Shown here: one piece after another, positions 10,976-23,572 of the stretch
How the letters are laid out: each line of letters opens with the position of its first letter
Numbering within the stretch: position 1 is the stretch's first letter
Source of the DNA: Erpobdella octoculata
Lineage: Eukaryota; Annelida; Clitellata; Hirudinida; Erpobdellidae
Reading direction: 5' to 3'
NCBI GenBank assembly: GCA_963978895.1
Contig: OZ022247.1
Span: 24,387,731 to 24,451,730 of the forward strand
DNA: 64,000 bases
The notes under the pieces: model-generated
Seen by the model: only the letters and a program-made list of their open reading frames with translations
The model's database searches: none
Told to the model about the DNA's origin: nothing
Program-made: the position numbers and the translations under genes

Positions 10976-13900
10976 CTAGTTGATGGGGGGCAGTAGATCA
11001 TAGATTTTCACGCACTGATTGAGGTAGTTTGACACGTATAAACGATTTTCCGGAGATAGATAAATGTCAGAAGGCCGTCTAATTCTTTCTACAAGGTCAA
11101 GGATTCCTAGAGGCTTGCCGAATTTGTTGAAGACCTTCTCGAAAGAAAAAAGAAAATCGCCGTCGAGAATAACTAGGATGAGTAAAAATCACGGAAATAA
11201 AATAAAAATTATTTAACAAAGAACAAGAAGATAGGCAACAGAGATGGGAGGTACAAACAGATGTCAATAATAATAAACGACAATAAATAAAATAAGAATT
11301 ATCCCAAGTCAAATTATTTAATCACTAAAAATTAAAAGTAATACATAAATTAAAATATTTAAGACAAGATAAATAAATAAAAATCAACTAAGAGATCTTT
11401 ATCTTCTAACAACTCCTACCTGTATCCTGTTATTTTTGCTGTCTCCTATGAGCAGGTTACCGCTGCTGTCTTTTGCTATTCCAGACGGTTCTTTGAACTG
11501 CCCGCACTTGTGTACACCAAACGAACCGAACTTTCCCACCAGGTTGCCGAGCATGTCCGTTATGTAAACTTGACTTTTACCTGGACGAGGTCAAACAAAT
11601 TTGTGAACGAGTTGAACTTATTAGCATTGTGGAAAAACGAAAATGATCAAATTAATATGCACAAAAATGGCTTTTTCTTAGCACACGATCACAGAATAAC
11701 GTAGAATATGATACGCACAAACGATTCCTGAAAGAAAACTTCCCGAAACTGCCGGTCTTGTAGCAGCAATCATCAAATAATTACAAACACCTTTCACAAC
11801 GATGCATTTTTAAATGACAAAATAATACAGACGAATCGAGAAGCAATCATTTTAAGACTAACTAATAAGCATATACATCTTAAGACTTACGAATAAAGTA
11901 ATGTAAAGTAGGCTTTTAAAAATAATCACTAAAAATAAAAAAAAATTCTTTCAATACAAGACTTGCCTAAATCCACGATATAAACGTGGCCATCGCAATA
12001 CTCAATGAAACGGCACTTTGACACGACTTTCATTGAACCGATGGATTCTTCGAACATCAAACGATCGAACAACAGAGGAATGACAGATGACATGGGTCCA
12101 GTACGGGCAGATTCGAACTTGCTATTGAAGTTTTTGACCTTGGCATCGTAATCCTCTGGGTCAAAGGCGCACAGAAGCATGGACCTACCTCCAAGGTCCA
12201 AGGTAAGAAGTTGGTCATTATCACTCCACGCAAGACCTGGATGAAATAGATAAAAAACTTGCTTTTGTACTACTTGATTCAATAAACCAAGCCAAACCGA
12301 ACAATACCTGAGACGAAATGTATTAAACTACATTATGCTAAAATATCTTTATCTTCTGCTTCAGGTAATAAATAACCGATACATTAAAATCTCGGTCACT
12401 GTTGGTCATTTTGTTCAATTATGGTCGTAAATTTCCACACACACACACACACAAAAAAGACTGCCACCGTCTCTTTAACACTTGGTCAACCGGTTAGAGA
12501 ATTAAAAACCCGTCAAGACAGTTCGCTTACCAAACGGCCTCTGGAGAGAACCGGCTCCTATGGTGTCGATGAATGCAAAAGTTATCGAGCTGTAAACGTG
12601 TATGGCTTTGTCATCTTTCACATAAACCTTTTCGTTTTTCACGAGGACGGCAGACGGGCGATGAAACAAGCTGTCCTGGAGATTTTTGACGAAAAAAAAT
12701 TACGAATACTCGGGGTTTCTGATCAACTGAACAAATTTTTAATGAGAGAGTACATAAATACCTTCTTTTACTTCGCGGTACATGTAATGCGAGAATACAT
12801 AAATACCATCTTTTACTTTGCTTTACTTGTCATGCAAAAGTACATATATATTATTATTATTATCACAAATATTTACATTGTTTTACCATCTTTTACTTCG
12901 TTTTACTTGTAATGCGCAAATACGTAAACACCATCTTTTGCTTCTTGTTACTTGTAATGTGAGAGTACGTAAAAATACCATCGTTTAATTTTTAATGAAA
13001 ACCTTGAAATTTGGTAGTATTAAACAAAAGATAATCAATGCTCTCTGTTTATAAAAACCACAACAACAAAACACTTGATTGATTTTTTAAATCATTGCAA
13101 TGACAAATAGCTAATATTTTGAAATATTGTATGCAATCAAACGTCCAATCACAAGAGTTAAACTTGCCCCTGGCTTATTGCCCAGAACTCCTACTAATTT
13201 GTCCGTACTCTCCAGGTAGACTTTGACCAGGCCTTTGGACGTGTCGCAAACGTAGACATGTCCTTTCAGAGCGTAAATTCCAATAGGGAAGTTGACTTTG
13301 TCATTCAGACACAGAGTCTTCACGTAAGATGTTCTGACTGAAGAGACAAAAAAGGATAATATTCAGATAAAAACAATACAATTAAAATTATTTAAAAAAA
13401 AACAGTAAAGAACTAATGAAAGCAATCGTATAATTACTTACATATATTAAACTTCTTAAGGTCGTACAGGTCGATAACGCTTACAGGTCCTGTAAAAAAA
13501 AAAAACGGGAAAAGTTTCTCCGATTAATAAATCAATATCAGCGATACGATTTACTCATAACTCACCGATAGAATCGGAATTCACGCTGCTCTCTTCTATC
13601 ATGAAGATCTCCGGACTGTAGACGTGCTCTGATCTCGATACGGAACCCTGAGAGCCGAAAGAGGAACAGATCCTGGGATCCCTGGCGTCAAACTCTTCCA
13701 CTTCGTTGACGGTGCGATAGTCGACGTCTCGAAACGCGTTACCGCTGATTATGACATCGTCGTCGTAGCAAACGGCCCTCCCAGTAGATCTGTCGCCACT
13801 TCCTCTTTCTTCTATCTCTATCTTTCCTTTCCAGCTCCTATCTTGTGGAGCTTCACTACTGCAATAATAATCATCTGCCGAGGTTTCGTCATCTCCTTCG

Positions 13901-15464
13901 CAGTTCGATCCACGAGTTTCCCAGTAGCGGGAAGAAGAAACGGTGTTCGACTCGACCTCGTTTGCCCTCAAGCAGGACTCCGCCGAGGCGACGCAGGCCG
14001 CCATGAGTCGAAGTTTGGGGGCGTTGAGGCGGACGTACTCGTGCGGACGATCCGCGGGCTCCTCTGAAGCAATGACATTGATTTGAAAAGGACTGCCTTT
14101 GATCGGGATGGAGTACATTTTTATCTGAAGCATGTGTAGGCCAACAATGCTGGGGGTGAATGCCACGAAATAAGAGCCATCTTCTTCGTCAGTGACCTCT
14201 AAATCAACCCTCTCGTCTTTTGGATCCGTGACCGACAGTGACATGTACTTGGCTAAATTTGGCTCGTACGGTGCCTGAAGTTAAGTTCCGATATGACAAA
14301 ATTTGGATGTCTCAACTTATATGGAAGAAACATTTTTACAATAAAATGTTTTTCTTTACATTTAATTACTACAAAGGCCACTCATGTAAAAAGTAGTTTG
14401 GGTACAAAAATAATTTGAGTAAGAATTGGTAGTTTTATATCAGAGCTTTAAAGTTTTAAATCTTCCCAAATGGTTAGTTTTTCATAAAAAAATTATGAGT
14501 TTAAAATATTATTTTGTACTATGTAGTTAATTATAACATGAATCTTTAAAATATGAATTAAAATCCAACTCGTTACACACTAAATTATTAAACTGCCCAC
14601 TCCCACTGTCATATGAATATCCAACACTTTAAAAATCTTACATTAAAACTTTAAAGAAAACATTTCATTTTTAAACCAAAACTGAGATTAAGTTCTAAGA
14701 GTTTAATTTTCTTTCCAATCCATAGTTCAATTCTAATTAGTTTTTGCTCAACCATCTTACAATAGTTATAAAGGTTCTTCAGACATTTTTTTCTCTTAAG
14801 TTAAGAGATGTTTAAGAATGTACTCAAAAATATTTAAACAAGACTTTACACTACCAAAAATTCAAAATTATAAAATCTAAAGTAGCAAATCACCCACTTC
14901 AGTATGAATATAGATGATTTCCATCTTGTCAAGATAGGCAGTGATCTTTGCAGGGTCAACCACATCCTGTCGACATGCCACGGTGACCACATTTTTGGGG
15001 TCAGCCTCAAAGAAACGTACGTAGGCTACAGGAATGGAATCAAATTGCTTTATATTATATGGCAGAAAGCTGAAGATGTTATAACTTTTTTTGAGCTTGT
15101 CTATGTCCCTTTCCAATACAGAAAGGTCATTCAAATACTTGTTACGATGTTCATAAAAGTCAGAAGAAGAAGATTGTTCGACTTGTTGCCACTCTCGCTG
15201 TAACTTAACGAGCCTGTGCTTGCACTTATCTACATTTTCCAAACTCTCGTCCACAAAGGCGTTCAGTTTACCGGAAAAATTCACTTCCATTTCGTCGAAA
15301 ACGCCTTTGAAGTGATTAAAGAAAGCTTTCATATCGTCTTTGACGCTTTCTTTCCTGTACGCAATGGAGGCTCTCAGTCTTTCCAGCTCTGCCTTAAGAT
15401 CAGGAAAGTTTTCCTCGGACACGCCGAGCTTATCGATGACTTTCGTTTCTTTTGGAATCGCCAT
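10976..15464 (-). CDS. Coiled-coil/filamin/NHL protein (TRIM-NHL family, RING-less in this model)
   Basis: Eight coding exons: 14898-15464, 13566-14274, 13442-13489, 13168-13337, 12531-12675, 11967-12236, 11420-11580, 10976-11137. They sum to 2232 nt (743 aa) with every junction in phase. Residues about 18-125 are a long coiled coil (KAELERLRASIAYRKESV). Residues about 190-255 look like the C-terminal half of a filamin-type Ig repeat (DGSYFVAFTPSIVGLHML, then SPFQINV). Residues about 260-425 are an acidic, Ser-rich insert. From about 425 come NHL beta-propeller repeats, ending SPENRLYVSNYLNQCVKIYD. TRIM2/3/71-type proteins have RING, B-box, coiled coil, filamin and NHL; no RING or B-box was found upstream of the start, so this is either a RING-less relative or its 5' exon was missed. 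Likely role by family: RNA or protein binding through the propeller. Two introns have GC donors (13167-13166 and 11966-11965); the nearby GT alternatives break the frame. Confidence 0.87.
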
Positions 15465-17276
15465 TACACCTTGGAATTATAAATTGTAAAGATAAAGCAG
15501 ATGAAAAAAATTATGAATTAAAAACTTACAGCAGACTACCTAATCTCAATCCGGACGGAAACTGGCCAAAATCTTGATAACAGTGGGACTACCAAGTTGG
15601 GTCGGTGAACGCAGAACTCAAAAATTTTAATTTAACGAGCTACTAAACGCGTCACCAAATATTACAATTAAGATAATCAATTATTGCGGCTGTAAAAAAT
15701 TTATATAATTAGAGTGGCTGCAATCGACGCATTATTTTAAAGTGATGAAAAAATGATAAATTTAGCTAGATTTAAAAAATTTCCTTTCAGTGGATGCAGT
15801 AAAGGGGTTTGGCAACTTTTGCTTAAAATATTCTAATAAATGTTTTGTAATAATCGAGTTTGCTGAAACAAAATTCTTTTAAAAAGCAGTTTGGTTGTCC
15901 CAAACAAAGCCTTCTGCACGTCCACAATGGCCGTTTGCCGGCCATCTATAAATGGTATTAGGACTTTGGCAGAGATTTAAAAAAAACATTGTTATCAAAT
16001 GATTTACTTAAAAAATTATTTTTTCAGTAATAATTTAATTTATAACAACATTTCTAGCTTTTAACTGGGTGCTGGTTAGTAATTATTGGTCATAGATATA
16101 ATTTCTTGAATGTACCTATATGCTTGTAGGTACAATAGGCTATGATACTATGGTTCAGAGTTTGAAAGCGTGTTTCAGAGCTCAATTCAGTTTATCGGAA
16201 CACAGAGTTTTGATTATTGGATAATCAATTAACTCATCAGATGGAGTTACTTACTCGTCTATTTTCAGGTGTACATGTTACTAATTACCTTCAAGTATCT
16301 GTTGTCTGTTTAGGCGGAATCTTGTAATCAATTTTTAACCGACTTTCCGACTAGCAACGAAACCGAGTACATGTATAGTTGCGTTAGCGCTTTCAAGGAG
16401 GCTCTGAATAAGAATAGTACGAGTTAAAACTTTATTGTAAAAAATTAAAACTTACCAAAGAATATAGAAAAAAATTATAATAAGCATCCATGCTCATTAT
16501 TGCTCATATAAAACCGTTTGCGCGGTTACCTATTGTTTCATGACACATCACTATACAGCCTTATAGCGAGCATGCAAGCTCACTCCTCCTTTCCAATGTC
16601 CTTGTACAGCGCATCACTACGATGACCAAGCATGCCTCTTTCTCCCTCCACGCGGAGAGCTTCTTCTGCAAGCACACTCACTTTTACTAACTTCTTCCTA
16701 CGGGTCTCTCTCTCTCTCTCTCTCTCTCTCTTTCGTTCTCCATGTGGGCAGCCTATTTGGTTAGCAATCAACTTTTTCAGCAACTATTTTACCCCTCGCA
16801 ACTCGCATTATCAGCATACATGCCCTCATAGATATATCTGTGCATGTCTCTTTCGTTTTGAACTCATTCATATATTGACTATATTGCCTCCAATGGAGTG
16901 GTATGCGGCGATCATAGCTAAGATTTTTACGATTTTTTTTTACAATTTTTACAAATCTGTATTTATTTCTGGGTTCAGAATATTCCGCTTTGCACAAATT
17001 GGGGAGAAGGATGTCTTGCGATGCCCCCTTAATACGCCACTGATTAGTAAAGCAAAATAAAACCTCTCTTGTCTAGTAATAGAAATGATGAAATGATGCA
17101 GGATCAACGTTTATTATTGTTATTATTGTTATTATTGTTATTATTATTAACAATTAGTGAACATCACGCACTTAAAGTGGAAAATTTAAACATACTCCCT
17201 CACTATATATTCTAACATTAAAATAAAGATAGTTTGAGCTATTCAAATGACATCATACAATTAATTAATTAATTAA
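15465..17276. other. Intergenic region between the NHL gene and ZMYM-like copy 2
   Basis: No gene recognised. It includes a CT tract at 16706-16731, a block around 16560-16700 with an open minus-strand frame (LVKVSVLAEEALRVEGERG) that may be a retroelement fragment, and a possible third, diverged copy of the 611/6439 dispersed repeat near 16300-16365. A transposon-end-like CCCCCTTAATACGCCACTG lies at 17024-17042. TTTATT at 17110-17115 is an AATAAA for the ZMYM-like gene. Confidence 0.45.
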
Positions 17277-19148
17277 TTAATTATTTAAAGATGGTTGTTC
17301 GTTATAGTGAGCAATGGTTTCTACTTGTTGTGATGAAGATGGAAGACTTGCTTGACTTGTTTGATGACTTGTCATCAAAAGTTGAATTTCTTTTACCGCT
17401 TTCGTTCTTTCAAGCATAACTGATATATATTCCTGGCTGATCGGGGTCTCTGTGAACCATATCGGGCTCGACGGAAGACACGACGGCTCCGGCTGGAGGT
17501 AAAAGATGTCGTTTCTGACGTGGACGGAATCCAAACACTTTGACAAGTAAAACTCGTACAATTTAACAGGACATCTAAAAGGGTTCTCCAAATTTTCGTG
17601 GTTCTCCTGGGTAGAGTCATTTTGTTCGCCGTTCTGCAAAGAAGAGACAAACGGAGTATACTTCAGAGACTGAAATTTTACGACGTTCCCGTCTGCAGTG
17701 ACTAAAAACTTCGACTGCTTCTCGATATTTGCAAAAGAAAGATTCTGATGTTCTTGCTCGTTGAATAGTAAAAAATTCATAGTGTTGAAGTATATCATAG
17801 TTTCAAGTAGGGTCTGCGGGGAATGAACTCCTAAGGCTTTTGTCTCCCACAGATGCTCCTCTGTGACTCGACAAAAGAGGTAACCGCTATCGTCAAAAAC
17901 GGGCTGGAATTCAATCAGCTTGAAGTAGAGAGCTCCGATAAACTCGGCGTAGATTTCGTTGTGAAAGATATCGTCCGTTCTGCCGTTTTCCATTAAGTAA
18001 TGTCTAATGCCGAGACAGAAGTAGTAAATCGTGTCCGCGGAATAGTTTTCACTTGTTGGCTTCTTGTATTCCGTCACGAAGTAAGCTAGATTAGTACGCA
18101 ATTCACCCTGAGAACAGCGAAGTAGTTCCGTCTGGATTGGCATGTACGGGAGATTATTAGTAGTCATGTTATTATTATTATTGATGGCTTGCAATTCCAG
18201 ATTCTTCATGGTAGCCCAATGTTCGTACGCCTTGACGCCGTATGAATACTTTAATCTCATGTAAGAATCATCCAGCGGAACCTCTCTAACAGGCTGCTCT
18301 TTAATGACGCTCAGTTTCTGGGTTTGAAAAGCCAATTCTTTCCAAGCATTCTCAATCAGTTTGTTTCTCTCGGAGATAATTTCAGTAGAAGAAAGTTCGG
18401 AGACAAATTCGGTCTTAACTTCGAGTTTAATGTTTTCAGCGTCTACTTGTTCTTCATCTTTGCAGCTAATAGCAACTTTGAAGTTTCTTAATATGTTTTC
18501 CAATTTTGCGTTATCGCAGGCATCTGGAACTTTCCCTACCTCATCTTGTGGCAAACTGTCGTGCAGTGCTTGAAGCTCTTCCAAAACTTTATCAATTTTC
18601 CTATCAAGGTTTGGAACACCAACTGGGTAACCTGTCGGTAATGGTACGGGCATAGGAAACGGGACTGGACTGATGCCGTATTGGATGGGTACAGGAGTTA
18701 AAATAGGAACAGCTACAGGTATGTAAATCTTTTTGACATCATTTCTTCCCCATTCGCTGTCCGTAAGCTTGCACCAAGTATTTTTTGAAACCATCAATGG
18801 TTTGAATGGTCTAAATGAGTTGACGTTTCCTCCTGGGTGACCTTGTGGGGGAATGATTGACTTTCTCGGTCGGCCCGGTCTTGGGTACTTAGGTCTTTCT
18901 GGAACTCTCATTTGCATGCCAGAATATTCAAATGAAGTGTCTGATTCATCATCGGATACATCATAATGGTTATAATATGTTCCCGGCGGTCCTTGCCTCA
19001 TCAGGAGTTTCTTCGCATGCCTTTTAGTTCGTTCCGCAATTTGGCGTTGTCTGCGTTTTTCTTCCTCCTCTTCGGTTAGTGGTACTTTCCTTGGTCTTCC
19101 CACTGCTCGTTTTTTTACCGGTTCAGTTATTTTATGCTCAAAATTCAT
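17277..19148 (-). CDS. ZMYM/QRICH1-like DUF3504 protein with two AT-hooks (copy 2)
   Basis: Single exon, 623 aa, start at 19146-19148. It has the same architecture as the gene at 7124-9034: AT-hook KRAVGRPRKVP (13-23) followed by a basic helix, an acidic tract, a second AT-hook PGRPRK (91-96), a Val-Pro segment (YIPVAVPILTPVPIQYG), ALHDSLPQDEVGK, then the DUF3504 region with NYSADTIYYFCLGIRHYLME and CPVKLYEFYLSKCLDSV. The DUF3504 part is very close to copy 1, while the N-terminal third and the extreme C-terminus differ more. The lack of introns in an intron-rich neighbourhood fits either retroposition or descent from an intronless ancestor. No MYM fingers. Likely nuclear. Confidence 0.88.
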   Translation of the reverse strand: MNFEHKITEPVKKRAVGRPRKVPLTEEEEEKRRQRQIAERTKRHAKKLLMRQGPPGTYYNHYDVSDDESDTSFEYSGMQMRVPERPKYPRPGRPRKSIIPPQGHPGGNVNSFRPFKPLMVSKNTWCKLTDSEWGRNDVKKIYIPVAVPILTPVPIQYGISPVPFPMPVPLPTGYPVGVPNLDRKIDKVLEELQALHDSLPQDEVGKVPDACDNAKLENILRNFKVAISCKDEEQVDAENIKLEVKTEFVSELSSTEIISERNKLIENAWKELAFQTQKLSVIKEQPVREVPLDDSYMRLKYSYGVKAYEHWATMKNLELQAINNNNNMTTNNLPYMPIQTELLRCSQGELRTNLAYFVTEYKKPTSENYSADTIYYFCLGIRHYLMENGRTDDIFHNEIYAEFIGALYFKLIEFQPVFDDSGYLFCRVTEEHLWETKALGVHSPQTLLETMIYFNTMNFLLFNEQEHQNLSFANIEKQSKFLVTADGNVVKFQSLKYTPFVSSLQNGEQNDSTQENHENLENPFRCPVKLYEFYLSKCLDSVHVRNDIFYLQPEPSCLPSSPIWFTETPISQEYISVMLERTKAVKEIQLLMTSHQTSQASLPSSSQQVETIAHYNEQPSLNN

Positions 19149-19258
19149 TTTTCAGCAAAATTTCTTATTCGTAATTAATTTTAAAATCGTTTGTTTAATA
19201 GAAAAGGAGATAACTTTTTTAAATTTTGTTTTACCAGCTGCAAAATAAAAGATAATAA

Positions 19259-19329
<71 letters not shown>

Positions 19330-19950
19330 GTGTGTGTGTGTGTGTGTGCGTGCGTGCGTGCGTGTGTGTGTGTGTACCATGTACATGGGGCTAGATATAA
19401 AAATCACCCGATAAGTCAGCATCAGGTCCTTGTCAGGAAAGCACTCATGAGTCTTGGATGTAAGGAGGGAACGTTATTCTTCAAGTAGTCAAGACTTAAA
19501 TTGTGACTCTATTAAATATCGTTGGAACGTCTGTTCATAAGAATGTGAGTTCACTTGATTGAAAGAATGGCATGATTGGAAATTTTGGCTTTTCTTAGGT
19601 TGATTATCGGTTTGTACTGCATTTTTGAGGCACCGCATTTGTCAAAGAACTTAATAAATTATACAAAATTAACAAAAGTCTCTATTTCAAGTTCAATGCA
19701 AACCTTGCAAATAAACACAAAAAACAGGTGTGTTTGCGTTGAAACTGGTATATATATATATTTTAATTTTCATTGCAAATGTCTGTTAAATCACTAAACT
19801 ATGCATTTTGTGAAAAAAATTTCTTTACAATAAACTTAAAAGAGTCAGAGTTCAAAAATGATAGTTCTTTCGTTCATCAATCATTCTGATATTTATGATT
19901 TGTTGGAACAGGTAAAAAGTTCCTGATTCCAGACAGTACCAACGTAGCAG
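19149..19950. other. Intergenic spacer with TA and GT repeats
   Basis: Contains (TA)n at 19261-19320 and (GT)n/GTGC at 19321-19376. No coding exon was recognised; the short Tyr-Ile and Cys-Val reading frames are repeat artefacts. The 3' UTR of the CBM14 gene probably ends here. Confidence 0.6.
19261..19376. repeat. (TA)n-(GT)n compound microsatellite
   Basis: About 60 bp of TA followed by about 55 bp of GT with GTGC interruptions. Confidence 0.95.
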
Positions 19951-22900
19951 TTAACGGCGGCTACTTGCACGCACGCAAGTATATGCAATCTGGCTCCAAA
20001 TGGTCCCTGGTGCACATGGCATGACGTAGCACTGACCCCACTGACTGCATTGGACAAACTTAGCTAAATCGTCGTTGGCAAAATAGAACTTGTTGGCATT
20101 TATGTTGGCTGAAGTGCACGGATTGTTCGTACCGCAGTTGTATCTGTTGTTGTCAACCGCATCTGAGTAGTTAATTTTATAAACGATAAATAAATATAGC
20201 CAACATCTTGAGCTAAAACTTTATTTTTATGGTTCTAGAAATGTATATCAGTTTTTTTCTCTAGCAAAAATGAACTTTAATTACCTTCATTAGTACCGCT
20301 ACCACTTCCACGGACGCAAGTATAGGCCGCTTGGCTCCAAACAGTTCCTGGAGCGCATGGTCTGACCCAGCATTCACCCCATTGACTACATTGGACAAAC
20401 TTAGATGCATCATCGTTGGTAAAATAAAACTTGTTGGCGTTAATGTTTGCCGAAGTGCATGGATTGTTGGAGCCGCAGTTGTACTTGGTATTGTCAGTTG
20501 TAGGACCTGAGCAATTTGTTTGTTAAAAATAATTGTAGTTGTAACAACAACAACAACAAAAATAAAACGTTATATTTTATTTTAACTTTATTTTTTTAGT
20601 TATTGATAGACAGTTGACAAACCTGATGGACCAGTGGATCCGCCATTTGTAGATGGGCTACCGATTACGCAGGTATAAGCTGTTTGGCTCCAGACTGTGT
20701 TAGGACCGCATGGCATAACAAAGCACTGCCCATATTGGCTGCATTGAACAAACTTAGCTGCATCATCGTTGGTAAAGTAGTATCTTCCTGCTCTGAAGTC
20801 GGAGTTGGCTGATGTGCATGGATTTCTGTCGGCACAGTTGTACTTGCCGTTGTCTACGGTATAAAAACTCTTATTAAATATATAGAAAAATTATACAAGA
20901 CAGTAGTAAAAAATAGAATTTGAAATGCAATATAATTTCAAACTGAATTTTAGCGTTTTTATATAGTTGGTGAATAACAGGATCGCCAAACAGGTTTTTT
21001 GCAATTCCTTTTAATTTTTGATAAGTATTTTAAAACAAATATAAAACAATTTTTTTTAACTAAAAAGTAAAAAAATTTTGGAAAGTTCTAAAATTTAATA
21101 GAATGTATTGTCGTGAGAAGCGAGTTTATACTCCAAGTTTCAGTTTGATTGGGTGACGGAAAGTCTGTTAATTTTCACTTCCAAGATTTGTCCACAGACA
21201 TTCAAGCTAGCAAAACCGGCGTAAGGCTAATTTAAAGAATTTAAAAATAATAGCTTTGTTGAAACAAAAATAAACTTTATTAACCACTAGGAGTGCCGCT
21301 ACCAGTTCCACCGGTTGCACCGGTTCCAGTACTTTCACCTCCACTTCCACGCACGCAGGTGTAAGCTGTTTGGCTCCAGACTGTGTTAGGGCCGCATGGC
21401 ATAACAAAGCACTGCCCATATTGGCTGCATTGAACAAACTTAGCTGCATCATCGTTGGTAAAGTAGTATCTTCCTGCACTGAAGTCGGAGTTGGCTGATG
21501 TGCATGGATTCCTGTCGGCGCAGTTGTACTTGTTGTTATCTACGGTATCAAAAATGTATAATTAGGATAGCAAATTGATATATTGTACAGTTGTTGATAA
21601 ACCTTTATTAAAAATTAAGAACTTGTCCTAATTTCGTATAAAGTTTTAGGGTTTTTAAAATGGTTGAAAGAAAATATTAGCTTTATTAAAACAAATATAA
21701 AGTTTGTTAACCGGTGGTAGGGTTGTTACCACTTCCAGTACTTTCACCTCCACTTCCACGCACGCAGGTATAAGCTGTTTGGCTCCAAACTGTGTTAGGA
21801 CCACATGGCATGACGTAGCACATTCCATATTGGCTGCATTGAACAAATTTAGCTGCATCATCGTTCGTAAAGTAGTATCTTCCTGCTCTGAAGTCTGAGT
21901 TGGCTGATGTGCATGGATTCCTGTCGGCGCAGTTGTATTTGTTGCTGTCTGTGGTATTAAAATGTTATAATTATTATTAATTGTTATACTGTACAGTTGT
22001 GGTATTAGGAATTTGTCATCGTTTTATTGTTTTGATGTGGTTGATGGGAAATATCAGTTTTATTAAAATAAAGATAAATTTTACTAACCGCTAGTAGGGT
22101 TGGTTCCAGTTCCGCCGGTTCCAGTACCATCATTTCCGCCACTTCCACGCACGCAGGTATAAGCTGATTGGCTCCAGACTGTGTTTGGACCACATGGCAT
22201 AACATAGCACTGCCCATATTGGCTGCATTGAACAAACTTAGCTGCATCATCGTTGGTAAAGTAGTATCTTCCTGCACTGAAGTCGGAGTTGGCTGATGTG
22301 CATGGATTCCTGTCGGCGCAGTTGTACTTGTTGCTGTCTGTTGTATCATAAATTATAACTATGATAAGATCAATTTTAACATAACACAGATGTAAACAAA
22401 GATTATATATGTTTTTTTTATATAATTTCAGTATATAATATGGTTGATGACAAATACCAGCTTTACTAAAACAACAAAATTATCAACCAGTGCCGCTTCC
22501 AGCTCCATCGTTTCCATTTGTTCCAGAACCATCACTTCCACCATTTCCACTTCCACGCACGCAGGTATAAGCTGATTGGCTCCAAACTGTGTTAGGACCG
22601 CATGGCATAACAAAGCACTGCCCATATTGGCTGCATTGAACAAACTTAGCTGCATCATCGTTGGTAAAATAGTATCTTCCTGCTCTGAAGTCGGAGTTGG
22701 CTGATGTGCATGGATTCCTGTCGGCGCAGTTGTATTTGTTGCTGTCTGAGGTATCAAAAATATATACTTATTAAAAGCAAGCTAGGGTACACGATGTTGC
22801 CGGGAGTTTTCTGCTTGCTTGACTATAAAATGCACACCGATCTGGGTCGGCAGATTATTTTGTAAAGTGTACACAAGCAGTGGCACATCCAGGGGACCGT

Positions 22901-23572
22901 GCCTCCCCCCCGAAAATATTTCTGGCTGCGCCACTGGACACAAGCTTCCCCAAGACTATGCTCTTCAAATGTATCAAATTTCAAGACAACCGGGTTTAAG
23001 TTTGATGCCGATATATACTTAAATACATTCATTGTTATATATTAGATTGTTATATAATACTGTTGTAAAAAAATTTGTATTAAAAATAACATAACTATAC
23101 ATATTTTTAATATTATATATTTTAATGATAATTTAACTGTATTAACCGCTTGGAGTGTTTCCATCAGTTCCACTTCCACCACTTCCACGCACACAAGTAT
23201 AAGCTGATTGGCTCCAGACTGTGCCAGGAGCACACGGCATTACATAGCACTGACCGTATTGGCTGCATTGAACAAACTTAGCCGCATCATCGTTCGTAAA
23301 GTAGAATCTACCTGCGCTGAAGTCAGAATTTTCAGAATTGCATGGATTCCTGTCGGCGCAGTTGTACGCCTGATCCGTAGCAACAACACCTTTCAGTTGT
23401 AAATTGTTAGTTTTTATACAATTATCTTTATGCTCTATATTAAACAATCGGCAAAGAAATATGTTGACGCCCTACTATGTCAACTTGAAAGATAGATTTA
23501 TAAGTAAGTATGCTTACTTTCTAGTGCGAGACTTGTGATCACTGCGAATATCGCAGCCAGGCAAGGCTTCAT
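19951..23572 (-). CDS. Secreted protein with eight CBM14-like modules
   Basis: Nine exons: 23518-23572 (signal peptide, starts MKPCLAAIFAVITSLALE), 23147-23389, 22488-22745, 22089-22337, 21712-21948, 21285-21539, 20623-20853, 20285-20506, 19951-20162. Total 1962 nt, 653 aa; every intron is phase 1, so each exon is a swappable module. Each internal exon codes one six-cysteine domain, spacing about C-x5-C-x22-C-x5-C-x4-C-x12-C, with FVQC and a C-APGTVWSQSAYTC end. This resembles the chitin-binding peritrophin-A (CBM14) fold with altered cysteine placement. Linkers are rich in Gly, Ser, Thr and Asn. Expected role: extracellular chitin or mucus-matrix binding. Modules 2-6 are nearly identical, and four of their introns share donor-proximal sequence, so they spread by recent exon-plus-intron duplication. 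The penultimate module has Arg in place of Met (WVRPC). A second gene of the same type lies to the right. Confidence 0.87.
22878..22936. mobile_element. 59-bp miniature TIR element in an intron
   Basis: The left end CAGTGGCACATCCAG and the right end CTGGCTGCGCCACTG are inverted repeats (13 of 15 positions). The interior is C/G-rich (CCTCCCCCCCGAAAATATTT). ACACAAG occurs immediately left (22871-22877) and one base to the right (22938-22944), as expected of a target-site duplication. It lies in the intron between CBM14 modules 1 and 2. Confidence 0.75.

Noticed and set aside
15788..17042. 1.25-kb TIR element bounded by CAGTGGATGC and ATACGCCACTG
   Set aside because: The inner bases of the ends match poorly and the flanks show no target-site duplication; only the right end looks transposon-like.
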